DNA of 64,000 nucleotides. Origin: Nocardia pseudobrasiliensis NBRC 108224 (GTDB lineage: Bacteria; Actinomycetota; Actinomycetes; Mycobacteriales; Mycobacteriaceae). A model generated the notes under the pieces. It was given only the letters and a program-made list of their open reading frames with translations. It was not told the DNA's origin and did no database searches. A program made the translations under genes and the position numbers. Positions 32,387 to 41,280 of the stretch are shown here, piece after piece. Position 1 is the first letter of the stretch. Each line of letters opens with the position of its first letter. The DNA is taken from the NCBI RefSeq assembly GCF_001613105.1, contig NZ_BDBS01000024.1, positions 1 through 64,000 on the forward strand, given 5' to 3'.

Positions 32387-32590
32387 CTACTCGTCCTCGG
32401 GTTCATCAAGCCACGCTTGATATTCGGGATTGACGATAGCCAGACTGATGACATTGGGGATCGCAGACAAATTGACGACCACGTTCGGCAGGTTCCAACC
32501 GATTGTCGCGTCGACCCCCGGTTCATGTCGATTCGGCGCGCCTGGGATTGCTGTCAGAGCTGTGCTGAGAGCGGAGAAGCTGTCGCTCAC
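32387..32590 (-). pseudogene. C-terminal fragment of an immunity-like (DUF6301-type) gene
   Basis: GWNLPNVVVNLSAIPNVISL and AIVNPEYQAWLDEPEDE match the end of the intact copies (LRWHLPTIAVAVTT..., LVSPEYQRWQDK). The N-terminal two thirds are missing. Last member of the array in the direction of transcription. Confidence 0.6.
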
Positions 32591-32840
32591 TTGCTCACCG
32601 GCCGACGGCAGGAGGCGGTAACGATGGCGAGATATGGCTGGGATGCAGGTGGATGTTTCGCCTGAGTGGTAAGAGTAGAAATGCGTGAAGCCCCGACTCG
32701 GATCGAGTCAGGACTTCGCGAGAGCCCTTCAGCGGGAAGGAGTCTCCCAGGTCATGATGAGCGCAAATATCTGCCGCTGGCACAAGACCGGCTACCCAGA
32801 AATTCTTCAACGCCCGCGCGACCGGGCTTGTCGACTGCGG

Positions 32841-32990
32841 GCTGGTGATCAACACCGGAGTTCGGCCATCGAGTCGGCCCAATTGCCAGCCGCGTCGCTC
32901 GCTGAGATGGCCAGGCCTGTCTACAGGCCACGGCCAGTCGAATCCGATTGCTGCGCAAAAGATCTGCACGGCCTCGATATCCTGTCGCAT
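32841..32990 (-). pseudogene. N-terminal fragment of an immunity-like (DUF6301-type) gene
   Basis: MRQDIEAVQIFCAAIGFDWP and RGWQLGRLDGRTPVLITS match the start of the intact copies. Homology then stops, and the following bases (to about 32690) resemble the region around 38350-38460 instead, suggesting recombination between repeats. Confidence 0.6.
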
Positions 32991-33011
32991 CGGGTACTGG
33001 GGGAGCCGCGG

Positions 33012-33530
33012 TCAGTTCTGGGGCCAGACGCTGTCGAGATCGGGATGAGCTTCGGGCTCGATCCAATCATCGTTTCGTCCTGCCATGCCTGGTTCGGGGC
33101 TGACCAGCGAGACATTGCCCGAGCCATCACTCACCGTAATCTTCAGAACAATACCGGGCACGTCCCAACGCAACATTCGGTTCGGATCTCGCCACCACCA
33201 TCCTGTCGGAAGCTGCCCTACCAGCACGAATATCCGCTGCGCCAATGCGTCGAAAGCATTGGACAACAACGGCTTTGTGCTCGAGTCATTCAAGACCACG
33301 TCGGTGAAGTAGAACCAGACCTGATCGACAGGCCGAGGCCCGCAATCGAGGAACCTGTCGAGGAGGCTATAGCTTCGGTGCGGTTGAGGTCGAAGTCGGT
33401 AGTCAGTGCGGGGGTCGTTGGTCGAGATCGGTCACTCGCCAGCCAACTTGCTGCGCGAATCCGAGGAGATCATCGATGGTCCACGTCCAATCGAACTCCG
33501 AGGCGACCCCGTACTGATGTCTGATCGCAT
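33012..33530 (-). pseudogene. immunity-like (DUF6301-type) gene with several frameshifts
   Basis: Pieces in different frames: EFDWTWTIDDLLGFAQQVGW, ALTTDFDLNRTEA, VWFYFTDVVLNDSSTKPLLS and FVLVGQLPTGWWWRDPNRML, then LRWDVPGIVLKITVSD to the end. The order equals that of the intact copies, but at least two frame changes separate the parts. The start would be ATG 33530. Confidence 0.68.
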
Positions 33531-33560
33531 TGGAATGTGTTCTGCTCGACCGGGATCGAT

Positions 33561-34064
33561 TCAGTCTTCTTCCAGGTTCGCGTCGTTCTCGTCGTTCCAC
33601 TTCTGATACGCGGGACTGATGAAGTTCAAATACACCCCGGTCTTGCTCGTGGTCACCGTCACCACGATGCCAGGAAGATCCCAACGCAGCCCGCGGGTCG
33701 GCTCGACCCAGCTTCCGTCCGGGCGCTTCTCGACCACCTCGAACACGCGCTGCGTGAGTTCGTCGAATACCCTATCAATTTCAGGCTTCATCCCCGGATC
33801 GTTGACGATCGCATCGGTGACGTTGAACGTGATCTGCTCCAACGGCCGCGGCACGTCCGGATTCACTCTGTTGTTGATATACAGCAAGGCGTCGGTGCGC
33901 TCGATCGCGAGATCGGTGGTCAAGGAGGGGGATCGGTCCTCGGGTCGGCTCTGTTGCCAACCGACTCGGTCGCTGAAATCAGCCAGGTCTGCAACGGTCC
34001 ATGCCCACTCGAATTCGGATGCTGCACGGACGATCTGTGCGGCGCGCTCGATGTCTCTCTGCAT
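33561..34064 (-). CDS. putative immunity protein (DUF6301-type), intact copy
   Basis: 167 residues, MQRDIERAAQIVRAASEFEW. Conserved landmarks shared by all copies: W-T-V-x-D-L (about 22), VGWQQ, SLTTDLAIERTDALLYINN, TDAIVNDPGMKPEIDRVFDE, LTQRVFEVVEKRPDGSWVEP and TRGLRWDLPGIVVTVTTSKT. It ends ISPAYQKWNDENDANLEED, an acidic tail. No enzyme motif. Small acidic proteins repeated behind a polymorphic toxin typically neutralise toxins of related strains; that role is inferred. Confidence 0.78.
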   Translation of the reverse strand: MQRDIERAAQIVRAASEFEWAWTVADLADFSDRVGWQQSRPEDRSPSLTTDLAIERTDALLYINNRVNPDVPRPLEQITFNVTDAIVNDPGMKPEIDRVFDELTQRVFEVVEKRPDGSWVEPTRGLRWDLPGIVVTVTTSKTGVYLNFISPAYQKWNDENDANLEED

Positions 34065-34299
34065 CTTGGGACACTGCTTTCTTGCTGTGGCGGCTCGGTT
34101 TCAGACCATCACGAGCGGTTGTTGCTTCCCATAACCCGAGAGCGCAAGTGCGTTTCACAGGAAGGCGCCGTGCGTCAGGTATTTGAGCTACTCGACTTTG
34201 GTGCTGTCCTCGTCCCCACAGCCACCGACGAGTAGCGATCGCCACTCACAGCATGTCGAAACCCGGTCACGCCAGAGGATTTCGGTGGAGGTCACCCAC

Positions 34300-34859
34300 T
34301 CACACCTGTCTGTGACCTAAGTGAGAGTCTAGTCTCCGCGGGGTCCAGACACTGGCGAGATCAGGGTGCATATCGGGGTCGATGCGATCATCGATATCGT
34401 CCTGGTATTCGGGGCTGACCAGCGCAACGTTGTCCGAGGTGTCGCTCACCGAAATTTTCAGCACGAGTCCGGGCAAGTCTCAACGCAACATCCGATTCGG
34501 ATCTTGCCACCACCGACCAGCGGGCGTTGACCGACGAGCTGGAATATCCGTTGTGCAAGCTCGTCGAAAGCATTGGACAGCAGTGGCTTTACATTCGCAT
34601 CATCCAGGATGACATCGGTGAAGTAGATCCAGATCCGCTTTGTTGGACGCGCCGGATCGACTGAGTTGTCATGGAATGCCATGACGTCGGTTCGGTTGAT
34701 GTCGAAGTCGGTAGTCAGTGTGGGGGAGCGCTGGTCGAGGTTGGCCAGCTGCCAGCCAACTTGCCGGACGAATTCGGGGAGGTCGTCGACGGTCCAGGCC
34801 CAATTGAACTCCAAGGCACCCTGGATGACCTGAATGGCACGGTCGAGGTCTGCTCGCAT
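34300..34859 (-). pseudogene. immunity-like (DUF6301-type) gene with frameshift and TGG-to-TGA change
   Basis: MRADLDRAIQVIQGALEFNW to FDELAQRIFQLVGQRP is in one frame. After a shift near 34520 the homologous tail WWQDPNRMLR-stop-DLPGLVLKISV follows in another frame, with TGA in place of the conserved Trp codon, then LVSPEYQDDIDDRIDPDMHP and SVWTPRRL. Nonfunctional as read. Confidence 0.68.
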
Positions 34860-34946
34860 GGATGGACTGCTCTTCTTTGTGGGGCAAGCCGGTTCGGGGC
34901 GGTGCGAGGCTGGTGCCGCCTCGCACCGCGCGGTGAAGGTACGTGT

Positions 34947-35225
34947 TCATAGGTAGGTCAAACACCTGAGGCTTTCCGCTCGGGTCGTGTCCTGGGCGGA
35001 AGGCTTGCGTTGTGCGATGGCGACAGTTACCGGCGGGATCGCAACAGCGAAGGTCACGGAGCCAGCTGCGAGCCGGGCGAGCAAGTTGTCGAGCGGTCTG
35101 TTCTCGGAGCCGGCGACCGCGGGAATTGGCAGCGCGACGCCATGTAGTCTCGGCTCCGAGATTTCGTCCGCAGGTGGAGTGGCCAGTGGCTTTGCCGGTT
35201 TCGGTGTCGTCGGGACATTTCCCAC
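34947..35225 (-). CDS. possible small membrane-type protein in the immunity array, 92 aa
   Basis: GTG start, VGNVPTTPKPAKPLATPPAD; a hydrophobic stretch LLARLAAGSVTFAVAIPPVT lies at about 48-67. Same strand as the array but unrelated to the repeated genes. Weak ribosome-binding site, so it may be a remnant. Confidence 0.35.
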   Translation of the reverse strand: MGNVPTTPKPAKPLATPPADEISEPRLHGVALPIPAVAGSENRPLDNLLARLAAGSVTFAVAIPPVTVAIAQRKPSAQDTTRAESLRCLTYL

Positions 35226-35347
35226 TCGATCCGTCGTCTCGCCTCTCTGATGCGGCGTGCTGTTTACTCACTTAGGACCGGTTCCGGCCCCAGATTCACG
35301 CGGTTGCCGCACAAGCGATCTACACGGCGAGCTCGATCACTCAGCTT

Positions 35348-35848
35348 CTATTCGTCGCCGTCGGCCTCGATTTTGTCCTGCCATCTCTGATACTCGGGAC
35401 TGACCAACTCGACATAGACAGTGCGAGCACTGGTCGTCACCGCTACTGCGATCGTGGGCAAATGCCAGCGCAGGCCGCGGGTGGGTTCGACCCACCACTC
35501 GTCGGCCCGTCGCCCCAACACCTCGAACACCCGTTGTGCGAGCTCATCGAATACCCGGTCGATCTCGGGCTTCAGATTCGTATCGTCGAGTATCACGTCG
35601 GTTGTCCTGAACCAGATATGGTTGAGCGGACGTGAGTCGCCGGTTCCGACTGTGTTGTCGACCGACAGCATGGTGTCGCGACGATTGACGTCGAGATCGG
35701 TGGTCAGTTCGGGATACGTCTGATCCAGACCGGTCAGCTGCCAGCCGACCAGGTCGCTGAAGGCGGGGAGGTCGGCCGCGGTCCAGGTCCAGTCGAATTC
35801 CGTTGCGGTGCGCACGATCTGCGCGGCACGTTCGATGTCTGTACGCAT
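35348..35848 (-). CDS. putative cognate immunity protein (DUF6301-type), intact copy next to the toxin
   Basis: 166 residues, MRTDIERAAQIVRTATEFDW. Same landmarks as its paralogues: VGWQLTGLDQTYPELTTDLD, TTDVILDDTNLKPEIDRVFD, ELAQRVFEVLGRRADEWWVE, RGLRWHLPTIAVAVTT and LVSPEYQRWQDKIEADGDE. It starts 95 bp after the toxin gene on the same strand, the expected place for the cognate antidote. ATG 35848 opens with the same MRxDIERA start as the other copies. No membrane segment, so it would act in the cytoplasm. Confidence 0.8.
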   Translation of the reverse strand: MRTDIERAAQIVRTATEFDWTWTAADLPAFSDLVGWQLTGLDQTYPELTTDLDVNRRDTMLSVDNTVGTGDSRPLNHIWFRTTDVILDDTNLKPEIDRVFDELAQRVFEVLGRRADEWWVEPTRGLRWHLPTIAVAVTTSARTVYVELVSPEYQRWQDKIEADGDE

Positions 35849-35942
35849 CTGTATGAACAGTACTTTCTCGCTGCTGCGGTTCGGGGCTTCACAGCACCCC
35901 CTGTGGGTGTAGCTTTCCACAACAAGGTCGTGAAGGGTGCGC

Positions 35943-38165
35943 TCACAGATGAGCGCCGTGAGTGAGACATTTGAGCCACTCATCCCAAGGAGCACCCTGG
36001 GCGGATGCTGGGCGGGGTGCGATGGTAACCACCATTGATTGATCTGCCGGTCGGCGGCGGTTCCAGAACCCCTGCTGCAACTCCGGAATCTCGGGTACGG
36101 GGATGTGGAGTTGGGCGAGAGCGGACACGTCGTGCAGTCGTCCCTGAACCAGCTCTCCGAACCACGTTGTGGCTTGACCGAGCAGGCCGCCCAACGAGTT
36201 GTCGGTGTAGGGGGCGGGTTGTGTAAGCGGTTGCGCTACTCCGTGAATAGTGGGGCCATGCCCTGGCTCTTGGCCAGTTGTCTTACCTATGACAGTGTCG
36301 CCGGGGGTCCAACCGTTGGCCGGCTCTTGATTGGAGCCGTAGATAATGATGTTTCCATCGGTGTCGGTTTTGATCAGGCGGTAGCCGACTCGGGCGGGGT
36401 CTTCATTTTGGACCGCGTCCCACACTCCATTGTCGACCAGCCATTGCATGAAGGCTGGATCATTGGCCGCATCTTCCTTGAGTTTGCCCCACAGGTAAGG
36501 GTCGGTCATCTGCTGAGCGCGAATCGTCGTATCGCTGTCGGGACCGTCGGGAACCATAGCGGTGCCCGGTCTGGGCTTGCCTGGATCGCCACCTTTCGAT
36601 TCGATGACCATGATCTGGCCGTTCTTCACGGCGACCAGGTCATGCGTGTACGCACCAGAGGGCCGAGTATTCACTGTCCAGCCGTCGGATTTGAGCATCG
36701 CGACCGCTCCGGCCTCACCAAGCAGTTCCTTGGCGCGGTCCACGGGGGCTTTCGCCTTCCACCAGGCGTCGATTGCTGCCTGCAGAGGGGCGGTGGGCAA
36801 TCCGAGGTCGCTGAGATCCCGCAACTGAGCATTGCGTACATCTTTGTCGCTGCTGGTGAGTTTGCCGATATCGATGTCGAGGTTGGGGTTCTGCTCCTCG
36901 AGTCCTGAGGCCAGACCTTCGATCCCCTTGTAAAACATGTTCCGGTAGATCTTGGCGACCTCGACGACGCCCATGGCCAGCAAGACAGGTGGGCGATACT
37001 CTTCGTCCAAGTCTTCAAATTTCCAGCTCAGGAGGCGGATCAACTCGGACCTGAGACTGATCCTCCCGTCGCCCTTAGCGGCGAAACTGCCTGGCTGTTT
37101 TCCCTCTGGGTTTCCTTGCCCCCATCGCAGGGTGTTGCCGTCCCAGTACGTTCCTTCTACCGGAACCCAGGCTTGCCCAGGCTTCGTACTGGGGAACAGT
37201 TGTCGCTGATGGTTGGTATTCGGATCGTTTGCTGGTCCGGGGATTGTGGTCGGCGCAGTGCCGGGGTTGCCTTGGTTCAGCGCGTTCGGGCCGGGGGTTA
37301 CGGTCGTAGTCGCACCGGGTCGGGTGTTGGGACTGGGGGTATCGGGCAGCGAATTGGGATCCAGGCGATCGTCGGATTCGCTACGGGGCTTGTCGTCGTT
37401 GCGTGTCAGGTAGAAGTGCAGAGCCGTAAGCCCGAGACCGACGACGACAGCCGCGCCAGCGCCGATGACGGCACCGGGAACAGCTCCGACGCCTCCGCCG
37501 CCGACGGTGCCCACCGCCGCACCGATTTCACCTCCCTCGATTGCCATCGTCGCGAGCTCGGCGGCTGTGAGACCCGCCCCTGCCTCGAGCGCGCCGGTTC
37601 CGAGCGCCGCACCTGCGCCCGCACCCAACAGCGCGGTGCTGTTACCGTCGCTCCTGTCGTCGCCGTCGCTGCCCGATGAGACTCGATTGCCCTGGCCGTC
37701 AATGGTGTACAGATACTCACCCGCGCGGTTCAGAACCGCGTAGCGAGGCTTCCCATCGGCTCCATCGGCCAGCTGAGTCTTAGTGGCGGGGTAGGGGTCG
37801 CTGGCGTAATGGGGTTGTTCCGCGGGGACATTGATTTCGACGCGGCTACCGTCGCTGGGGTCGTAACCGTGATAGGTGTGGGCCGGTTGCGGCGCGGCGG
37901 GGACCAGGCCTGGGGAGTTCGGGTTGTAGGCCGGGAGGTCCGAGGCTTGTGGGCGCGAGGAATTCTGTCCCGGTTGAGAATTCGAGGCGGGAGACTGTGA
38001 CTGTTGCTGGTTGGCAATCGTGGACCACACCGGATCCTGGGCGACTCTGTCGTTGTTCGCCTGGATCGCGGCCCGCGCGGCCGGGTCGCCCAATATCGCG
38101 GCTGCACCTGGATCGAGTGGGGGGGTTTTGGTTGAGTCGGACGACGAGTTCGGCTGGGGAGCCAT
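35943..38165 (-). CDS. polymorphic toxin with PD-(D/E)xK-like nuclease domain, 740 aa
   Basis: ATG 38165 follows GGAG. Residues 1-180 are Pro/Gln/Asn-rich and disordered; 180-257 is a Gly/Ala hydrophobic block (GAGAGAALGTGALEAGAGLT ... VIGAGAAVVVGLGLTALHFY) that could insert in a membrane; 257-330 is a Pro/Asn linker. From about 478 a restriction-endonuclease-like fold is visible: LLGEAGAVAMLKSDGWTV, Asp at about 510 (YTHDLVAVKNG) and Glu-Ser-Lys at about 522-524 (IMVIESKGG). No classical secretion signal is present; type VII export is a common route for such proteins in Nocardia. Tandem immunity-like genes follow. Confidence 0.75.
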   Translation of the reverse strand: MAPQPNSSSDSTKTPPLDPGAAAILGDPAARAAIQANNDRVAQDPVWSTIANQQQSQSPASNSQPGQNSSRPQASDLPAYNPNSPGLVPAAPQPAHTYHGYDPSDGSRVEINVPAEQPHYASDPYPATKTQLADGADGKPRYAVLNRAGEYLYTIDGQGNRVSSGSDGDDRSDGNSTALLGAGAGAALGTGALEAGAGLTAAELATMAIEGGEIGAAVGTVGGGGVGAVPGAVIGAGAAVVVGLGLTALHFYLTRNDDKPRSESDDRLDPNSLPDTPSPNTRPGATTTVTPGPNALNQGNPGTAPTTIPGPANDPNTNHQRQLFPSTKPGQAWVPVEGTYWDGNTLRWGQGNPEGKQPGSFAAKGDGRISLRSELIRLLSWKFEDLDEEYRPPVLLAMGVVEVAKIYRNMFYKGIEGLASGLEEQNPNLDIDIGKLTSSDKDVRNAQLRDLSDLGLPTAPLQAAIDAWWKAKAPVDRAKELLGEAGAVAMLKSDGWTVNTRPSGAYTHDLVAVKNGQIMVIESKGGDPGKPRPGTAMVPDGPDSDTTIRAQQMTDPYLWGKLKEDAANDPAFMQWLVDNGVWDAVQNEDPARVGYRLIKTDTDGNIIIYGSNQEPANGWTPGDTVIGKTTGQEPGHGPTIHGVAQPLTQPAPYTDNSLGGLLGQATTWFGELVQGRLHDVSALAQLHIPVPEIPELQQGFWNRRRPADQSMVVTIAPRPASAQGAPWDEWLKCLTHGAHL

Positions 38166-38353
38166 TGATCACACTCCATGCGGGCATGAAAAAGCCCAGG
38201 CGGCAATATGTTTGCGGCCTGAGCGGTGGACGGGATGCAAAGGCGGAGGTCACACCCCCGCCGAGGGCCGGGGCGCGACAGGAGGGCGGTCCTTGCGGCT
38301 CACCGGCCGACGGCTCGGGGCGGGAACAAAGGCGGGATGTGGCTGAGATGCGT

Positions 38354-38387
38354 GAAGCCCCGACTCGGGTCGCTGAGTCGGGGCTTC
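38354..38387. terminator. perfect 13-bp hairpin upstream of the toxin gene
   Basis: GAAGCCCCGACTC, 8-base loop, GAGTCGGGGCTTC. It separates the upstream chaperone-like remnant from the toxin gene. A degenerate copy with flanking sequence occurs at 32690-32790. Confidence 0.7.
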
Positions 38388-38520
38388 GAGTGAGAGTTAT
38401 TCAGAGAGAGGAAGTCTCACTGACCTGATGAGCGCACAGATATGGCGCTCGCATCAGCTTCACGTAAACGGGGAACTACGTCAAGCCCGCAGGTGCGGAG
38501 CGGTGCTGGTCATGTACGGT

Positions 38521-39499
38521 TCAGTCGCGTCGGCGTCGCACGCCGAGCTCGGTGTCCAGGTAGCGCAAACCCTCTGCGGCGAAAGACAATTCCCGAGGAT
38601 GCTGCGCGCCGAAGATATCCCGCAGTGTCGCTATCGTGCGGGGGACCAGCTCGCCAAGGGTGCGGTTCTGCAACGTCCGTGTGCGAGAACCCTTCCAGAT
38701 CGGGTACTCGACGCCACCGAAATCCTCTGGTGCCCGATGCCATCTGAGCGAGTCCATCCGAGCGTGCAGTTCCGCGCGATCGAGTGACACCGCTCCACCC
38801 AGCAGACATTGGCTGTGGATTTCGAACTGACTGAAGAATTCGATGCTGGTGCATCGCCTGTCTCACTCGGCGCGTGCAGGCTCAGCACCTGGCCCGACGG
38901 CAAGGTCGTGATGGCCCAATCCAGCCGCTCGGCGAAATCACCCCAGTCGATGCAGGTTTCGGCCGCATCGCGGTGAAACGGGCGATCCGGAGCGACTGAT
39001 GTCAGCTTCCGAGTCCCCCCGTACAGCGCGTCCACCGGGCCGTCGTTATCGGCCGCCGTGTACCGCAGCCGCTGCGGCGCGGCACCCAAACCATCCCGCA
39101 GCACCTCGACCAGCGTGGCCGCGATCTCCTTGCGAAACCGTTCATGGTTCGGCCAGCCGGTCTTGCACTGCCGCACCGACATATCGCGCGTTTCCTTGAA
39201 TACCGAGGACGGCCCCCACATCGGACCGTCTTTCTGCCGCAGCACTTCTCCCGAGGGGAGGTGAATCGAACCGACATTGGTCGTCCGGTTCGACCGAAGC
39301 ACGTCCACCAGTCGCCCCGCCGCCACCGGACCCTCGGGAATCGGCACGATCACCTCGTTCCAGCCATGTTGTGGAACAGCACCCGATGTCCGGTCTCGAC
39401 GTCGCGGATCTGGACGAGACTTCCATCGTTGGTGCCGTCGTGGCTGTACAGGTACAGCGGCAGATCCTCGAGCAATCGCTCCCAGCTGTATTCGGTCAC
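38521..39499 (-). pseudogene. TY-Chap/YbjN-like chaperone-type gene with two frameshifts
   Basis: GTG 39499, VTEYSWERLLEDLPLYLYSH and VQIRDVETGHRVLFHN, then a frame change near 39355 into GWNEVIVPIPEGPVAAGRLV, RFRKEIAATLVEVLRDGLGA and ETCIDWGDFAERLDWAITTL. A second change near 38865 leads into SIEFFSQFEIHSQCLLGGAV, LHARMDSLRWHRAPEDFGGV and LRYLDTELGVRRRRD. Same architecture as the nonsense-mutated gene at 31353. It stands upstream of the toxin on the same strand, where a secretion chaperone would be expected. Confidence 0.62.
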
Positions 39500-39622
39500 A
39501 GTTATCCCCAATCCCTTTGATCGCCAACAACATAGCGACGCACCCCGACATCCTCGGCCCTGGCCGACTCAGCCAGACCGCTACGCCAGCGAGATCTCCA
39601 GGTTTGGGCTAGTTTGCGTGAT

Positions 39623-40744
39623 ATGCGTGATCAGATCGACGGACCGACACAGTCCGCGACCGAGAATCCCGAAGCGGCGCAACCGAACCCGGCCCAGACT
39701 CGACGTTTCGGCCCGCTGTCCGCGATTCCGGCGATGGAGCAGCCGGACGTCGCGCTGGTGGGTAAACCGGAGTACGCCGAACTGCTGATGACGACCGTCC
39801 GTCGGCGTGCCCGGATACACGGTCGATTGGTGGGCTTGGCGGCCGCGATCCCGCTTGTCCTGATGGTCGTGCTGTGGGTGTTGCACCAGGACGCCATCGC
39901 GATGGCCGTGACCGCGGTGGCTGCCTTCGTGGTATTCCTGCGGTGGATGGGAATCGGGCCGCTGGCGCGGACCTATCGCGCGGTGATCCCACTCGACGGG
40001 CAGTCGATGACCATCCGATTCGGTCCCGACGCGTTCGACTTGCAAGGCCCCGGCGACCGGGTCCGCTTCCCGCACAGCCGCTTCCGCGCGATTCAGGTCG
40101 AGCCGGAAACGATTACCTTGCGCATGCGAAACACCCTGATCACCTTCCCGCGAGAACTGTTCCCGGACACGGCGATCGACTACCTCCGCGCCCGATTAGC
40201 CGGACATGACGATGTCGCCGCTCCGCCGCCGCTGCCCTCGCTCCCGCCGCTGGGTCAGCCGACCGCGCAGGTCACGGCCGGACCGGACACTGCTTCGCAG
40301 CTTGCCTGGGCAGTCACCTGGCGAAGCAATCGGCAACTGACCCAGCTCAATGCCATCGTTGCCGTGACGCTCGTACTCACCGCCGTAGTGGTCGGCGGTG
40401 AACGAGGTCTGGCCGCCGGTGCCTTCGCGGCGGGCGTGATCATTCTCGTCGTGCTGGCCGCCCGCCTGACCGCGGCGGTGATCGACTTCGCCCGCATGCA
40501 AAGAGGATTCACCGCTTACGCCGCCGACGGCGACGTGCTCGCCACCAGGTTCGGACCCGACGCGTTCGCGGTGCGCACCGCCGAAATGCACAGCCACATC
40601 CGATACGACAGAATCGCCAAACTGACCGTCCGCCGTCACACGGTGCTCATGACCCACGGCGGCCGTGCCACGGCGTACCCGCGGGAATTGTTCCCCGATA
40701 CAGCAATAGCGCATATACGCGCGGCCAACCCGAGTTTGCTCTGA
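39623..40744 (+). CDS. membrane protein with two repeated PH-like halves
   Basis: About 373 residues; ATG 39623. Two membrane hairpins (LVGLAAAIPLVLMVVLWVLH with AMAVTAVAAFVVFLRWMG, and LNAIVAVTLVLTAVVVGG with FAAGVIILVVLAARLTAAVI) each precede a similar cytoplasmic beta domain: MTIRFGPDAFDLQGPGDRVR / LATRFGPDAFAVRTAEMHSH, and LITFPRELFPDTAIDYLRAR / ATAYPRELFPDTAIAHIRAA. The internal repeat implies duplication of one module, similar to YcxB-like PH proteins. Function unknown. It is followed by a strong terminator. Confidence 0.75.
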   Translation: MRDQIDGPTQSATENPEAAQPNPAQTRRFGPLSAIPAMEQPDVALVGKPEYAELLMTTVRRRARIHGRLVGLAAAIPLVLMVVLWVLHQDAIAMAVTAVAAFVVFLRWMGIGPLARTYRAVIPLDGQSMTIRFGPDAFDLQGPGDRVRFPHSRFRAIQVEPETITLRMRNTLITFPRELFPDTAIDYLRARLAGHDDVAAPPPLPSLPPLGQPTAQVTAGPDTASQLAWAVTWRSNRQLTQLNAIVAVTLVLTAVVVGGERGLAAGAFAAGVIILVVLAARLTAAVIDFARMQRGFTAYAADGDVLATRFGPDAFAVRTAEMHSHIRYDRIAKLTVRRHTVLMTHGGRATAYPRELFPDTAIAHIRAANPSLL

Positions 40745-40759
40745 GGCTGGGAGACATGG

Positions 40760-40795
40760 GTAGGCCGAGCGCCCTCCGGATAGCGCCCGGCCTAC
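40760..40795 (+). terminator. hairpin terminator after the membrane protein gene
   Basis: GTAGGCCGAGCGC and GCGCCCGGCCTAC form a 13-bp stem with one mismatch around a 10-base loop, followed by AAAA. It also lies just 3' of the minus-strand peptide genes. Confidence 0.65.
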
Positions 40796-40813
40796 GAAAA
40801 GCTCACCCCACCA

Positions 40814-40912
40814 CTACACGACCGCGACCACCGAACCGAGCAGCAAGCCGACAAACGACACCGCGGCAGCGACAGCGACACCGAGCAGACTTCCAACACC
40901 GGGCAGCAACAT
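40814..40912 (-). CDS. 32-aa hydrophobic peptide, copy 1 of 3
   Basis: MLLPGVGSLLGVAVAAAVSF then VGLLLGSVVAVV, stop TAG. The ATG follows GAAAGGAACGGTC. One continuous membrane-spanning segment with glycine spacing and no charged residue at all. Nearly identical to copies 2 and 3, with the same ribosome-binding site and length. A membrane-acting toxin or peptide signal are possible roles; nothing proves either. Confidence 0.68.
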   Translation of the reverse strand: MLLPGVGSLLGVAVAAAVSFVGLLLGSVVAVV

Positions 40913-40972
40913 GACCGTTCCTTTCGGTTGACTGTGAATAGGTAGGTAGTGCTTTCAGGGCCGCGCAGTCGA

Positions 40973-41071
40973 TTACAGAACCGCCACCACAGATCCGAGC
41001 AGAAGACCAGCGAAAGTCACCACAGCAGCGACAGCGACGCCGAGCAGACTTCCGACACCGGGCAGCAACAT
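40973..41071 (-). CDS. 32-aa hydrophobic peptide, copy 2 of 3
   Basis: MLLPGVGSLLGVAVAAVVTF then AGLLLGSVVAVL, stop TAA. GAAAGGACCTGTC precedes the ATG. Differs from copy 1 at only a few conservative positions while the surrounding DNA differs more, a sign of selection on the peptide. Confidence 0.68.
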   Translation of the reverse strand: MLLPGVGSLLGVAVAAVVTFAGLLLGSVVAVL

Positions 41072-41181
41072 GACAGGTCCTTTCGTAGGCGAATTGCAGT
41101 GCGAACGTTGAAGCAGGCACACGACACAGCAGGTGCGTGGCCTGGGGAAACGTGAATGCGAACTACGAACGTCTTCCGCGA

Positions 41182-41280
41182 TCAGATAATCGCGACCGCG
41201 GCACCCAGTAGGACGCCGACGAAAGCCGACACTGCGGCAACGGCGACACCAGCAATACTTCCAACGACGGGCAGCAACAT
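41182..41280 (-). CDS. 32-aa hydrophobic peptide, copy 3 of 3
   Basis: MLLPVVGSIAGVAVAAVSAF then VGVLLGAAVAII, stop TGA. AGAAAGGACACGCTCC precedes the ATG. The most diverged copy, yet identical in length and hydrophobic pattern. First in transcription order; the 41281-41585 spacer upstream should hold the promoter for these peptides and, divergently, that of the exonuclease gene. Confidence 0.68.
   Translation of the reverse strand: MLLPVVGSIAGVAVAAVSAFVGVLLGAAVAII

Noticed and set aside
36039..36908. 289-codon plus-strand frame within the toxin gene region
   Set aside because: Opposite strand of the toxin; no ribosome-binding site, and the minus frame has the domain motifs.
38428..38787. 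Plus-strand 119-codon frame upstream of the toxin
   Set aside because: Lies on the antisense of the broken chaperone-like gene and inside a repeated non-coding block; no support as a gene.
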